Assembly (NCBI RefSeq): GCF_021272185.1
Contig: NZ_JAJSEC010000008.1
Location: 1-64,000 of the forward strand
Direction of reading: 5' to 3'
From: Roseivivax sp. GX 12232
GTDB lineage: Bacteria > Pseudomonadota > Alphaproteobacteria > Rhodobacterales > Rhodobacteraceae
Length of the DNA stretch: 64,000 bases
Under the pieces are notes generated by a model. The model searched no databases, was not told the origin of the DNA, and was given only the letters and a program-made list of their open reading frames with translations. The stretch's first letter is position 1. Every line of letters starts with the position of its first letter. The translations under genes were made by a program, and so were the position numbers. This document shows positions 53,322-62,543 of this stretch, one piece after another.

Positions 53322-54557
53322 ATGCCCCGCAACTCGTCAATCGCAACCCTCGCAAAGAACCTCGCCGCCTATGGCGCGTCGGAGGCAGCCGCCAAGGCGT
53401 CGCGGCTCTTCGTGGTGATCGCGGTGGCCCGGGTCATGGATGTCCGCGAGGTCGGGATCGCCGCCGCCGCGCTCGCCGCCGCCGACATCCTGAAGGCGCT
53501 GACCGAGAACGGCGTAACCCAGCGCATCATTGCCGCCCGCGAGGAGAACCTCGAGGCGACCTGCGCCACCGCCCACCGGATCTTCTGGACCTGGTGCCTG
53601 GGGCTCTTCGCCGCCCAGGCCGCGGTCGCGGGGCTGCTTTATGCCGCCGGCGGCAGCGCCGCGGTGGCGCTGCTGATCCTGGTGCTGGCGGGCGAATATC
53701 TCTTCATGCCGGCGGGCCTCGTGCAGGCGGCGCTGGCCATGCGCGAGGGCCGGATGCGCCGCACCGCGGCCATCGCCGGCGGCCAGGTGGTCATCGCGAA
53801 CCTCCTCTCGGTCGCGCTGGCGCTGGTCTGGCCGGTCGCCCTGGCGCTGATCCTGCCGCGCCTGCTGACCGCGCCCTTCTGGCTGATCGCCATGCGCCGC
53901 CTGCGGCCCTGGCAGCGCGACCGCGCCGCGGGTTTCGCACCCATCAAGCCCTTCCTGGCCTTCGGCTGGGCCGTCCTCGGGGTCGAGATCGTCAAGGCCG
54001 CGCGGCTGCAGGCCGACAAGCTGATCGTCGGCGCGCTGCTCGGCGCCGAGACGCTGGGCCTCTACTTCATGGCCTTCAACGCGGGCCTGAGCCTCGCCAA
54101 CTCCTTCTCGGTGGCCTTCGCGACGGTGCTCTTCCCGCATCTCTGCGCCCAGGCCGACCGCGCCGGAGCCCTGCGGGAAAGCCTGCTCCTGTCGCTTGGG
54201 CTGATCGTGCCCGCGGTGCTGGCCCAGTCGCTGCTCGCGCCCTGGTATGTGCCGCTGCTCCTCGGGCCCGACTGGGCGGAGCTGTCGCACCTGGTCTCGA
54301 TCCTCTGCCTCGCGGCCATCCCGACGCTGATCTGGACCGCCGCCGCCGGCTGGCTGCGCAGCTCCAACCGCGCCGAGATCGAGTTCGGGGCCACCCTGGT
54401 GCTGACCCTCGCGGTGATCGCCAACACGCTGGTCATGGCCCCGCACGGGCTGACCGCCATCGCCCTTGGCTACCTGGGCGTGAGCACCCTGACCATGGTC
54501 GGCGCCTCGCTGCCCGCCCTCGCCTTCGCTTTCCTCTCCTCGCCGCAAAGGGCCTGA
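53322..54557 (+). CDS. Lipid-linked oligosaccharide flippase (Wzx/MOP family)
   Basis: A 411-residue protein with about twelve to fourteen membrane helices. Features typical of polysaccharide flippases: the N-terminal amphipathic NLAAYGASEAAAKASRLFVVIAVARVM, the loop GVTQRIIAAREEN, and LQADKLIVGALLGAETLGLYFMAFNAGLSLANSF (about 220-253). It moves the undecaprenyl-linked repeat unit to the periplasm for polymerisation. It is followed by three glycosyltransferase genes in tight succession, which suggests one operon. Confidence 0.88.
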   Translation: MPRNSSIATLAKNLAAYGASEAAAKASRLFVVIAVARVMDVREVGIAAAALAAADILKALTENGVTQRIIAAREENLEATCATAHRIFWTWCLGLFAAQAAVAGLLYAAGGSAAVALLILVLAGEYLFMPAGLVQAALAMREGRMRRTAAIAGGQVVIANLLSVALALVWPVALALILPRLLTAPFWLIAMRRLRPWQRDRAAGFAPIKPFLAFGWAVLGVEIVKAARLQADKLIVGALLGAETLGLYFMAFNAGLSLANSFSVAFATVLFPHLCAQADRAGALRESLLLSLGLIVPAVLAQSLLAPWYVPLLLGPDWAELSHLVSILCLAAIPTLIWTAAAGWLRSSNRAEIEFGATLVLTLAVIANTLVMAPHGLTAIALGYLGVSTLTMVGASLPALAFAFLSSPQRA

Positions 54558-54560
54558 GCC

Positions 54561-55484
54561 ATGCCGCGCATCTCCGTCATCATCCCCTGCCTGAACGCCG
54601 CCGCCACGCTGGAGGCCACGCTCGACAGCATCGCATGTCAAAGCTTCACCGACTGGGAAGTCTTGGTCATCGACGACGGCTCGACCGACGCCACCTGCGA
54701 GATCCTGGCCCGCCGGGCCGCCGCCGACCGCCGCATCCTCTGGACCGCCAACCCCGGCCGGGGCCCGAGCGCGGCGCGCAACCACGGCGCCCTGGCGCTG
54801 GCGCGCGGCGAGATCATCGCCTTCTGCGATGCCGACGACATCTGGGCGCCGGGCAAGCTCGATGCGGTGAACCGGGCAATGAACTACCCCCGCCTCGACG
54901 CGGTCTTCGGCCAGATCGCCTTCTTCCAGGCAACGCCCGAGGACGCCCGCTCGGTCTCGACCGTGCCCGTGGGCCGGGTCACCATCCCGATGCTGCTCGG
55001 CGAGAACCCGGTCGGCACGCTGTCGAACCTCTCGATCCGCCGGGCGGCCTTCGCCATGGCGGGCGGCTTCGACGCCGGCATGGTCCACAACGAGGACCTG
55101 GACTTCCTGGTCCGGCTGGTCGGCGAGGGCTGCGAGCTGCGCGGCCTCGACGGGCTGCACCTCTACTACCGCGCGAGCCCCGCGGGCCTGTCCTCGGACC
55201 TGCGCCGGATGCAGGCCGCCCGCGCCCGGGTGATCGAGACCGCCCGCCGCTACGGCCACCGCCCCGCCGCCCGCGCCGAGGCCGTCTACCTGCGCTACCT
55301 CGCGCGCCGCGCGCTGCGCCTCGACCTGGGCGGCGCCGCCGCGCTGGGGCTGGCCCTGCAGGGCCTTGCGCGCCACCCGCGCGGGTTCCTCTCGCCGGTG
55401 CGCCGGGGGCTGGCCACGACGCTCGCCGCCGCCGCCGCCCCGTTCATGCCCCGCCGCCTTCGCCGCGCGCTCTTCACCAACTGA
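54561..55484 (+). CDS. Family 2 glycosyltransferase
   Basis: A 307-residue GT-A fold enzyme. Opening SVIIPCLNAAATLEATLDSIACQ, the nucleotide-sugar site VLVIDDGSTDAT, GPSAARNHGALALARGEIIAFCDADDIW with the DAD metal motif (about 92-94), and an acceptor/base region HNEDLDFLVRLVGEGCELR (about 174-192). It is cytosolic, with an Ala-rich C-terminal tail that may touch the membrane. It starts 3 nt after the flippase gene. The transferred sugar is unknown. Confidence 0.92.
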   Translation: MPRISVIIPCLNAAATLEATLDSIACQSFTDWEVLVIDDGSTDATCEILARRAAADRRILWTANPGRGPSAARNHGALALARGEIIAFCDADDIWAPGKLDAVNRAMNYPRLDAVFGQIAFFQATPEDARSVSTVPVGRVTIPMLLGENPVGTLSNLSIRRAAFAMAGGFDAGMVHNEDLDFLVRLVGEGCELRGLDGLHLYYRASPAGLSSDLRRMQAARARVIETARRYGHRPAARAEAVYLRYLARRALRLDLGGAAALGLALQGLARHPRGFLSPVRRGLATTLAAAAAPFMPRRLRRALFTN

Positions 55485-55496
55485 AGGACCAGAGCC

Positions 55497-56486
55497 ATGC
55501 ACCGCGCTTCCATCATCGTCCCCGCCTTCAACGCCGAGGCCACCCTGGCCGAGACCCTGGCCTCGCTGACCGCGCAGAGCTTCACCGACCTCGAGATCAT
55601 CGTGGTCGACGACGGCTCCACCGATGCCACCGCCCGGATCGCCCGCGCCCATATGACCGACGCCCGCATCCGGCTGGTCAGCCAGCCCAACCGCGGCCTC
55701 GCCGGGGCGCGCAACACCGGCATCCTCGAGGCCCGCGGCGCCTATATCGGCTTCTGCGACGCCGACGACCTCTGGCGGCCCGAGAAGCTGGCCGTGCATG
55801 TGGCGCATCTCGACGCGGCACCCGAGGTCGGGCTGAGCTTCTCGGGTTCGGTGCTGATCGACGACGCGGGCCGGCCCACCGGCCACGCCCAGAAGCCGCG
55901 TCTGCGCCAGATCGACGCCGCGCATGTCTTCAAGCGCAACCCGATCGGCAACGGCTCGGCGGCGGTCATGCGCCGCGAGGCCGCCGAGGCGCTGGTCTAC
56001 TACCCGCGCCACGCCGGCACCCGCGCTTGCGTCTTCGACGAGACCTTCCGCCAGTCCGAGGACATCGAGTGCTGGATGCGCCTCATGCTGACCACCGGCT
56101 GGAGCATCGAGGGCGTGCCGGGCCTGCTGACCGCCTACCGGGTGAACGGCGCGGGCCTCTCGGCCAACACCGAGCGCCAGCACGACGCCTGGGAGCGTAT
56201 GGTCGAGAAGCTGACACCCCTGGCGCCGGAGTTCTTCGCGCGCGTCACCCCCGCCGCCCGCGCCTACCAGCTGCGCTACCTCGCCCGCCGGGCGGTCAGC
56301 GCGCTCGACGGCCCGCGCGCGGTGCAACTGGCGCTCGGCGCGCTCGCGACCTCGCGCCGGCCGCTCCTCGAGGAGCCGGTGAAGACGCTGACCACGCTGG
56401 CCGCGGCGCTGGTCCTCGGCGCCGGCGGGAGCCGCCTCTTGAAACCCGTGCTCGGCCTCTCGCGGGCCGGGGCCCGCCCCGCCTGA
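55497..56486 (+). CDS. Family 2 glycosyltransferase
   Basis: A 329-residue GT-A enzyme similar to its upstream neighbour, probably an old duplication. SIIVPAFNAEATLAETLASL, IIVVDDGSTDATARIA, GLAGARNTGILEARGAYIGFCDADDLW (DAD about 88-90) and RQSEDIECWMRLM (about 184-196). A C-terminal helical region ends in a hydrophobic stretch (LTTLAAALVLGAG). It adds a sugar to the repeat unit; donor and acceptor are unknown. Confidence 0.92.
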   Translation: MHRASIIVPAFNAEATLAETLASLTAQSFTDLEIIVVDDGSTDATARIARAHMTDARIRLVSQPNRGLAGARNTGILEARGAYIGFCDADDLWRPEKLAVHVAHLDAAPEVGLSFSGSVLIDDAGRPTGHAQKPRLRQIDAAHVFKRNPIGNGSAAVMRREAAEALVYYPRHAGTRACVFDETFRQSEDIECWMRLMLTTGWSIEGVPGLLTAYRVNGAGLSANTERQHDAWERMVEKLTPLAPEFFARVTPAARAYQLRYLARRAVSALDGPRAVQLALGALATSRRPLLEEPVKTLTTLAAALVLGAGGSRLLKPVLGLSRAGARPA

Positions 56487-56547
56487 CCGATCTAGCGCGA
56501 CCGACCTGCCCCCTCTCTCCGACACTCTGCCCAGAAGGACCCCCGAG

Positions 56548-57549
56548 ATGACCCTGCCCGTGATCCTCCACCTCGTCGACGACACCCAGCCCGGCGGCGT
56601 GACCCGCCTGCTCGACCACATCCGGAGCCATCCCGAGCTGGCCCGCGAGGGGCTGCACCGCATCCGCAAGGTCAAGCGCGGCGCGCTCAGCCACGGGCGC
56701 TGCGACGCCGATGTCATCGTCTCGCATCTGACCGTGAACTGGCGCGGCCTGCCGGCGCTCATGGCGCTGCGCGCCCTGCATCCCGCCACGCCCCTCGTGC
56801 ATGTCGAGCACAGCTACACCGAGGGCTTCACCGCGCTGAACGTGCCGCAGAAGGGCCGCTTCCTGGCGCTCCTGCGCACCGCCTATGCGCTCTTTGACCG
56901 GGTGGTCGCGGTGAGCCACGCCCAGGCCGCCTGGATGAGCGCCCGCGAGCTGGTCGCCCCCGAGGCGCTGGTCACCATCCGCCCGACCGTGGACCTCTCC
57001 GCCTTCCGCGCCCTGCCCGCGCCGCAGCGCCGGGCCCGCGTCCTGGGCGCCCTGGGACGGCTGGCCCCGCAGAAGGGTTTCGACATCCTGATCGAGGCCT
57101 TCCGCGCCGCGCCCGAGCTGGACCTCGAGCTGCGCGTCATCGGCGAGGGGCCCGAGCGCGCCCGCCTCGAGACCCTGGCGCGCGGCGATGCCCGCATCCG
57201 CTTTGTCGGCCATGCCGCCGATCCGGTCGCCGCCATGGGCGGGCTCGATGCGGTGGCCATGCCCTCGCGCTGGGAAGCCTTCGGCATCGTCGCAAGCGAG
57301 GCCCGCGCCGCCGGCCGGGCGCTGCTGGCGGCCCCGGTCGACGGGCTGCGCGACCACATCGAGGACGGCGCCACCGCGGTGCCCAACCTCTCCATCGCCG
57401 AATGGCGCGAGGCGCTGCGCGACCTCGCCACCCGTGAGATTTCCGCCCTGCCCGACTGCGCGTCGCGCCGGGTGGAAAAGGACTTCGTCGCAGGCTGGAG
57501 CCGGCTCCTCTCGGGGCTGGTGACGGTCCTCGAGGCGAAGGCCGCGTAG
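56548..57549 (+). CDS. Family 4 glycosyltransferase
   Basis: A 333-residue GT-B fold enzyme. The N-domain begins VILHLVDDTQPGGVTRLLDHI. The C-domain carries GALGRLAPQKGFDILIEAFR (about 166-185), LRVIGEGPERARLE and the donor-binding acidic motif as MPSRWEAFGIVASEARAAGRALLAAPVDGL (about 235-264), where E-x7-E is EAFGIVASE. It is the last gene of the exopolysaccharide glycosyltransferase series; AGAAGGA precedes the ATG. Confidence 0.92.
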   Translation: MTLPVILHLVDDTQPGGVTRLLDHIRSHPELAREGLHRIRKVKRGALSHGRCDADVIVSHLTVNWRGLPALMALRALHPATPLVHVEHSYTEGFTALNVPQKGRFLALLRTAYALFDRVVAVSHAQAAWMSARELVAPEALVTIRPTVDLSAFRALPAPQRRARVLGALGRLAPQKGFDILIEAFRAAPELDLELRVIGEGPERARLETLARGDARIRFVGHAADPVAAMGGLDAVAMPSRWEAFGIVASEARAAGRALLAAPVDGLRDHIEDGATAVPNLSIAEWREALRDLATREISALPDCASRRVEKDFVAGWSRLLSGLVTVLEAKAA

Positions 57550-57586
57550 CGAGCACCCCGCTGCGTTCCATGCCGAAAGGCGTGGG

Positions 57587-57613
57587 TCTGGGCGGGCCTC
57601 AAGCCCGCCCAGA
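57587..57613 (+). terminator. Hairpin after the glycosyltransferase operon
   Basis: Perfect 11-bp stem TCTGGGCGGGC...GCCCGCCCAGA with a 5-nt loop CTCAA, 37 bp past the stop codon. Only a weak CTATTT follows. Confidence 0.7.
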
Positions 57614-57678
57614 GGCTATTTGAGGCCCCGGTTTTCCGCGGGTGCGCGCTCAAGGTGATGCCCCCGGCCCCGCAAAGG

Positions 57679-57707
57679 AAAACGCCACCCCGGTCTCCCG
57701 GGATGGC
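57679..57707 (-). terminator. Terminator of the second TRAP operon
   Basis: Read on the minus strand, GCCATCCCGG-GAGA-CCGGGGTGGC forms a 10-bp stem with a GAGA tetraloop and one G-U pair, followed by GTTTTCC. It lies 27 bp beyond the dctM stop. Confidence 0.8.
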
Positions 57708-57733
57708 GCAGGTGTCCGGGCAAGTTGCCGCCC

Positions 57734-59179
57734 CTAGTAGGTGATGATCTCCGGCCCCATGAAGGTCGTCGGCAACCAGGTCGAGAGCCAGGGCACATAG
57801 GTCACCAGGATCAGGAAGACGAAGAGCACGGCGAGGAAGGGCAGCGCCGCGCGCACCACGTTCATCACCGGCATGTTCGCCACGCCCGAGGTCACGAAGA
57901 GGTTCAGACCCACCGGCGGGGTGATCATCCCGATCTCCATGTTGACCACCATGATGATGCCCAGGTGGATCGGGTCGATGCCCAGCTCGATCGCGATCGG
58001 GAAGACCAGCGGCGCCACGATCACGATCAGGCCCGAGGGCTCCATGAACTGCCCGCCGATCAGCAGGATCACGTTCACGATCACCAGGAACATGATCGGC
58101 CCGAAGCCCGCGTCGAGCATCGCCCCGGCGATATGCTGGGGGATCTGCTCGTCGGTCAGCACGTGCTTCAGGATCAGCGCGTTGGCGATGATGAACATCA
58201 GCGTGATCGTGAGCTTGCCGGCCTCGAAAAGCGTGTCGCGGGTGTCGCGGTGGAAGAAGGCGGTGATCAGCGCATGCGGCTTCTGCAGGAGGGTGGATTT
58301 CTCCTGCCGCGGCGCGGCGGCGGCGGAGAGCGAGCCCTCCTCGACCATCTTGGTCATATCCGCGCTGCCCGACCGGCCGCCGTCGGCGGCCAGAGGCCCC
58401 ATGTCGCGGTAGACGAAGGTGGCGATCAGGAAGGCATAGACCGAGGCGACGGCCGCGGCCTCGGTGGGCGTGAAGATGCCGCCGTAGATGCCGCCCAGGA
58501 TGATCACGATCAGGAACAGCCCCCAGGCCGCCTCGCGGCCCGAGGCGAAGACCTCGCCCCAGCCCTGCCACTCGCCGCGCGGCAGGTCGCGGACCCGCGC
58601 GATGACATAGATCGTGGTCATCAGCATGAGGCCCGCCATGAGCCCCGGGATCACGCCCGCGAGGAACATCCGCCCGACCGAGACATCGGTGGCCGAGGCG
58701 TAGACGACCATCACGATCGACGGCGGGATCAGGATGCCCAGCGTGCCCGCGTTACAGATCACCCCGGCGGCGAACTCCTTGGAGTAGCCGACCTGGCGCA
58801 TGCCCGCGATCACGATCGTACCGATGGCCACCACGGTGGCGGGCGAAGAGCCCGAGAGCGCGGCGAACATCATGCAGGCGAAGACGCCCGCGATGGCCAG
58901 CCCGCCCGGCAGATGGCCGACGATGGCGATGGAGAAGCGGATGATCCGCGCCGCCACCCCGCCCGTCGACATGAAGGAGGAGGCCAGGATGAAGAAGGGA
59001 ATGGCCAGGAGCGTGTAGTGCCCCGCCATGGCCTGGTAGAAGCTCTGCGCGATCGAGGCCAGCGAGGTGTCCGAGAAGGCCAGCAGGAACAGGATCGAGG
59101 ACAGGCCCAGCGAGACCGCGATCGGCACGCCGATCAGCAGAAGGCCGATCACCATGGAAAAGAGAATGATGACATCCAT
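57734..59179 (-). CDS. dctM: TRAP transporter large permease (second system)
   Basis: A 481-residue DctM-type membrane protein with about 12 helices and a longer central cytosolic loop than the first dctM. Signatures: the N-terminal GVPIAVSLGLSSILF, FAALSGSSPATVVAIGTIVIAGM, NAGTLGILIPPSIVMVVYA, and the second repeat MITPPVGLNLFVTSGVANMPV, highly typical of C4-dicarboxylate systems. An insertion of about 40 residues (GGRSGSADMTKMVEEGSLSAA region) sits mid-protein. The start is 3 nt from the end of dctQ. Confidence 0.95.
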   Translation of the reverse strand: MDVIILFSMVIGLLLIGVPIAVSLGLSSILFLLAFSDTSLASIAQSFYQAMAGHYTLLAIPFFILASSFMSTGGVAARIIRFSIAIVGHLPGGLAIAGVFACMMFAALSGSSPATVVAIGTIVIAGMRQVGYSKEFAAGVICNAGTLGILIPPSIVMVVYASATDVSVGRMFLAGVIPGLMAGLMLMTTIYVIARVRDLPRGEWQGWGEVFASGREAAWGLFLIVIILGGIYGGIFTPTEAAAVASVYAFLIATFVYRDMGPLAADGGRSGSADMTKMVEEGSLSAAAAPRQEKSTLLQKPHALITAFFHRDTRDTLFEAGKLTITLMFIIANALILKHVLTDEQIPQHIAGAMLDAGFGPIMFLVIVNVILLIGGQFMEPSGLIVIVAPLVFPIAIELGIDPIHLGIIMVVNMEIGMITPPVGLNLFVTSGVANMPVMNVVRAALPFLAVLFVFLILVTYVPWLSTWLPTTFMGPEIITY

Positions 59180-59182
59180 GGA

Positions 59183-59869
59183 TCAGGACTCCTCGGCGCG
59201 GGATTTCTGGCGGGCCTCGGCGACGTCATCCTCGGCCTCGTGGCTGACGATGAAGGCCGCGCGCTCGCCGCGCAGGACGGCCACGAAGGCCTGGATGAAA
59301 CGGTAGGTCAGCAGCGCCACGCCGACGGGCAGCATGGTGTAGCCCACCACGCGCGGCAGCTTCTCGTATTCCTCGCCCATGTTGATGAGCGGTTCGAGCC
59401 AGCGCAGGAAGGGCACCATGGGCACCTGGTCGGTGATGTACCAGGCCTGGTCGCGGGTCTGCTCGAAGCCGGTCGGGAACCAGCGCCCGCTGGTGCGGTC
59501 CAGGCTCGCGTAGGGCGCCCAGTAGTCCCAAGCGCCCTTCATCAGCAGAAGCGCGTAGACGATGCAGATCAGCCCCGCCAGGATCGTGAGCCAGCGCCGC
59601 GGGCCCGCGCCCATGACGTTCAGAAGCGCGTCGACGCCCAGGTGCGCGGTGACCTTCACGCAGTAGCTGACCCCGAAGAGCACCAGCCAGGCAAAGAGGA
59701 TCAGCGTGACCTCGAGGCCCCAGATCAGCGACGAGTTGAAGAGGTAGCGCAGGACGACGTTCACGAAGGTCACCAGCGTCATCAGCCCCAGAAGGATCGC
59801 GATGGCGGTGCGTTCGAAACCGTCGACGGCGCGGGCGAAGGCCGATGTGCCGGTCGGATGGGTAGACAT
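59183..59869 (-). CDS. dctQ: TRAP transporter small permease (second system)
   Basis: A 228-residue DctQ subunit with four membrane helices. FVNVVLRYLFNSSLIWGLEVTLILFAWLVLFG (about 37-68) and CVKVTAHLGVDALLNVMG (about 71-88) are the family core. A periplasmic loop of about 60 residues between helices 3 and 4 (SGRWFPTGFEQTRDQAW) makes it longer than the first dctQ, which suits the C4-dicarboxylate type. It lies between dctP and dctM in one operon. Confidence 0.94.
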   Translation of the reverse strand: MSTHPTGTSAFARAVDGFERTAIAILLGLMTLVTFVNVVLRYLFNSSLIWGLEVTLILFAWLVLFGVSYCVKVTAHLGVDALLNVMGAGPRRWLTILAGLICIVYALLLMKGAWDYWAPYASLDRTSGRWFPTGFEQTRDQAWYITDQVPMVPFLRWLEPLINMGEEYEKLPRVVGYTMLPVGVALLTYRFIQAFVAVLRGERAAFIVSHEAEDDVAEARQKSRAEES

Positions 59870-59965
59870 GGTCTCCTCCCCCAGAGACGTGCCGTGGATT
59901 GCGCGGAACGGCGCAAGAGGCCGGCCCCGGGAATGCGGGGCCGGCCCTGTGGTGATGTCAGGAGA

Positions 59966-60991
59966 TCAGGAGCCGGTGACCTGCGCGTTGAACTCCTGCG
60001 CGGCGTCGATGTTCTCCTGGCCGACGTCCTCGACGAACTGGTCCCAGACGGGCTTCATCGCGTCGACCCAGGCGCCGCGCTGCGCGTCGTCCAGGGTGCG
60101 GACTTCGCCGCCGGCGTCCAGGATGGCCTGGCGGGCTTCCTGGTTGGTGTTGAAGGACTCGGCGTTGCGCGCCTCGGTCACTTCGGCGAGGATCGTGGTG
60201 AACTGCTCGCGCACCTCGGGGTCGAGACCGTCGAGCCAGTCAACCGAGGTCACCACCAGGTAGTCGATGATGCCGTGGTTGGTCTCGGTGATGCCGTCCT
60301 GCACCTCGAAGAACTTCTGGCCGTAGATGTTGGACCAGGTGTTCTCCTGCCCGTCGACCACGCCCTGCTGGAGCGCGCCGTAGACCTCGGAGAAGGCCAT
60401 GGGCTGCGGGCTGGCGTTCAGCGCTTCCATCTGCGCGACCAGCACGTCGGAGGGCTGCACGCGGAACTTCAGCCCCGAGGCGTCCTCGGGCGACATCAGC
60501 GGCACATTGGCCGAGAACTGCTTCATGCCGTTGTGCCAGAACTCGAGCCCCTGCAGGCCGCGGCGCTGCATGCTGTCCTTCATCGCCTGGCCGGTGTCGG
60601 AGTTCTGGAAGGCGTCGACCGCGTCGATGTTGGCGAACATGAACGGCAGGTCGAAGAGGCGGAACTCCTTGGTGAAGGCCTCGAACTTCGACAGCGAAGG
60701 CGCGGCCAGCTGGACGTCGCCCTGCAGCATCGCCTCGAGCACCTGGTCGTCGTTGTAGAGCGTGGAGTTCGGATAGACCTCCATGCAGGCGGTGCCGTCC
60801 ATCTCGGCGTTGACGCGCTCCTGCAGGAGCGAGGCGGCAATGCCCTTGGGGTGGCGGTCGGTGTTGGTGACGTGGCTGAACTTGATCACCATCTCGCCGT
60901 CGTCGCACTGACCGGCACCCTGGGCGTCCTGCGCCTGGGCGGCCGTGGCCATCAGGCCGAGTGCGATCGCGGTGGTCGAAAGAAACTTCAT
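59966..60991 (-). CDS. dctP: TRAP C4-dicarboxylate-binding periplasmic protein
   Basis: A 341-residue solute receptor. Signal peptide 1-21 (AAQA). Mature blocks MVIKFSHVTNTDRHPKGIAA, DGTACMEVYPNSTLYND, GLKFRVQPSDVLVAQMEAL (about 158-176, with the carboxylate-binding Arg) and GVVDGQENTWSNIY (about 199-212) are classical for DctP of Rhodobacter, which binds malate, succinate and fumarate. The ATG at 60991 follows GAGGATAAG. A sigma-54-like promoter lies upstream, and the regulatory pair DctB/DctD is encoded next door. The ligand is inferred from similarity. Confidence 0.94.
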   Translation of the reverse strand: MKFLSTTAIALGLMATAAQAQDAQGAGQCDDGEMVIKFSHVTNTDRHPKGIAASLLQERVNAEMDGTACMEVYPNSTLYNDDQVLEAMLQGDVQLAAPSLSKFEAFTKEFRLFDLPFMFANIDAVDAFQNSDTGQAMKDSMQRRGLQGLEFWHNGMKQFSANVPLMSPEDASGLKFRVQPSDVLVAQMEALNASPQPMAFSEVYGALQQGVVDGQENTWSNIYGQKFFEVQDGITETNHGIIDYLVVTSVDWLDGLDPEVREQFTTILAEVTEARNAESFNTNQEARQAILDAGGEVRTLDDAQRGAWVDAMKPVWDQFVEDVGQENIDAAQEFNAQVTGS

Positions 60992-61056
60992 CTTATCCTC
61001 CCAAAGATTTCGGCCGGACTGGCCGGTCGAGCAGCCGGCACAGGCCGGCAGCCGAC

Positions 61057-61072
61057 AGGAAGCATGGTGCCA
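61057..61072 (-). promoter_or_regulatory. Sigma-54-like promoter of dctPQM
   Basis: On the minus strand TGGCAC-CATGC-TTCCT fits the -24/-12 pattern TGGCAC-N5-TTGCW at 10 of 11 positions (C for G in the -12 element). It is 65 bp upstream of the dctP start. A DctD-type activator is encoded next to it. Confidence 0.55.
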
Positions 61073-61097
61073 CGGACACATGCAAATCGCGCAGAGC

Positions 61098-61111
61098 AAA
61101 ATCGTGATTTT
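61098..61111. promoter_or_regulatory. Short palindrome upstream of the dctP promoter
   Basis: AAAATC-GT-GATTTT is a perfect 6+6 inverted repeat, 26 bp upstream of the -24 element and inside an AT-rich patch between dctP and dctD. It could be an activator site, but it does not match the published DctD consensus that I know. Confidence 0.35.
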
Positions 61112-61204
61112 TTTCCGCTCCTTGGCGGGAGGATGTTCCCAAATCCACCCATCGGCCCGGCGGCGCGGGTGGAAACCCACACGGGGGCGGCCCTTCCGGT
61201 GCCG

Positions 61205-62536
61205 TCAGCCGGGGCTGAGGTAGTCCTCGCGGCGCAGACCGTGCTTCTGCATCTTCTCGTAAAGCGTCTTCCGGGCGAGGCCGAGCGATTCGTAGGTCGC
61301 CTTCAGGTTGCCGGCGTTGGCCACCAGCGCGGCGGCGATGGCGTCCTTCTCGAAGCGGTCCATGCGTTCCGACAGGCTTTGCCCGCCGGGGTCGCGCGGC
61401 GCCTCGTCGAGCCCCAGGAGATACAGTTCCGCGGCATTGCGCAGCTCGCGCATGTTGCCGGGCCAGGGGCGTTCGGTCAGCCGCACCAGCACCTCGGGCG
61501 GCACCTCGGGGGCGGGCCGGCCCATGCGCTCGGCGGCCTGGTCGAGGAAGGCCACGAAGAGCCGCGGCAGGTCCGAGGCGCGCTCCGAGAGCGTCGGCAG
61601 ATGCAGCGTCACGGGGTTGATGCGATAAAGCAGGTCGTCGCGGAAGGCGCCCTCGGCCACCCGCGCCTCGAGGCCGACGCGGCTCGAGGCCACGAAGCGC
61701 GCCTCGAGCGGCACCGGCTCGCTGGCGCCCAGCGGCAGGATCGCGCGGTCCTCAAGCACCCGCAGGAGCTTGGCCTGGACCGCCAGCGGCGTGGAGCTGA
61801 TCTCGTCGAGAAAGATCGTCCCGCCGCGCCCGTGTTCGAGCCGCCCCGCCCGGCCCCGCGAAAGGCCCGGGAAGGCCCCCGCGACATAGCCGAAAAGCTC
61901 GGCCTCGACCTGGTCGGCGGGCAGCGCGGCCAAGTTCACCGTCACGAAGGGCCGGTCGGCCCGGTCCGAGGCGGCATGCAGCGCGCGGGCGACATGTTCC
62001 TTGCCGGTGCCGGTCTCGCCCACGATCAGCACGTCGAGCGCGCTGGCGGCGATGGTGCGGATCTTGCGCTTGAGCCCCGCGATCTCGGGGCTCTGGCCCA
62101 GGACCAGGTGCTCGATCAGGTCCTCGCCCTGCGAGGTCTCGCGCATCTGCCGCAGCTCCAGCGTCATGGCGCGTTTCTCCAGCGCCCGCGCGACCGAGGA
62201 GGTCAGCCGCTCGGCGGCAAAAGGCTTCTCGATGAAGTCATAGGCGCCCTGCCCCAGCGCCTCGACCGCCAGCGGCACGTCGCCATGGCCGGTGATCAGG
62301 ATGACCGGCAGGTCCGGGTCGACCTCGAGCGCGGCGCGCAGCAGCGCCAGCCCGTCCATGCCCGGCATCCTTATGTCCGAGACCACGACGCCCGCGAAGC
62401 CCTGGCCGAGCCGCGCCGGCGCGCCTTCGGGGCGGGCCAGCGCCTCGACCTCGTAGCCGGCCAGCTCCAGCGTCTGGCTGACCGAGTGGCGGATATCCTC
62501 GTCGTCGTCGACGAGCAGCACCTGCACCTTGGTCAT
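61205..62536 (-). CDS. dctD: Sigma-54-dependent response regulator of C4-dicarboxylate transport
   Basis: A 443-residue NtrC-class activator. The receiver (1-120) has phospho-acceptor Asp54 (VVSDIRMPGMDG) and Lys104. The AAA+ domain (about 145-370) has Walker A GETGTGKE (173-180) and Walker B FLDEI (242-246). The Fis-type HTH (about 400-440) reads AGNLKATYESLGLARKTLYEKMQ. The sigma-54-contacting loop is GAFPGL (220-225) in place of the usual GAFTGA, a marked change. The gene is adjacent to dctB and divides dctPQM from the sensor. Confidence 0.93.
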   Translation of the reverse strand: MTKVQVLLVDDDEDIRHSVSQTLELAGYEVEALARPEGAPARLGQGFAGVVVSDIRMPGMDGLALLRAALEVDPDLPVILITGHGDVPLAVEALGQGAYDFIEKPFAAERLTSSVARALEKRAMTLELRQMRETSQGEDLIEHLVLGQSPEIAGLKRKIRTIAASALDVLIVGETGTGKEHVARALHAASDRADRPFVTVNLAALPADQVEAELFGYVAGAFPGLSRGRAGRLEHGRGGTIFLDEISSTPLAVQAKLLRVLEDRAILPLGASEPVPLEARFVASSRVGLEARVAEGAFRDDLLYRINPVTLHLPTLSERASDLPRLFVAFLDQAAERMGRPAPEVPPEVLVRLTERPWPGNMRELRNAAELYLLGLDEAPRDPGGQSLSERMDRFEKDAIAAALVANAGNLKATYESLGLARKTLYEKMQKHGLRREDYLSPG

Positions 62537-62543
62537 TCCGCGC

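Noticed and set aside
53294-56789. Open frames of over 1,000 codons on both strands across the flippase and glycosyltransferase genes
   Set aside because: They cross several well-supported genes in wrong frames and lack any domain motif.
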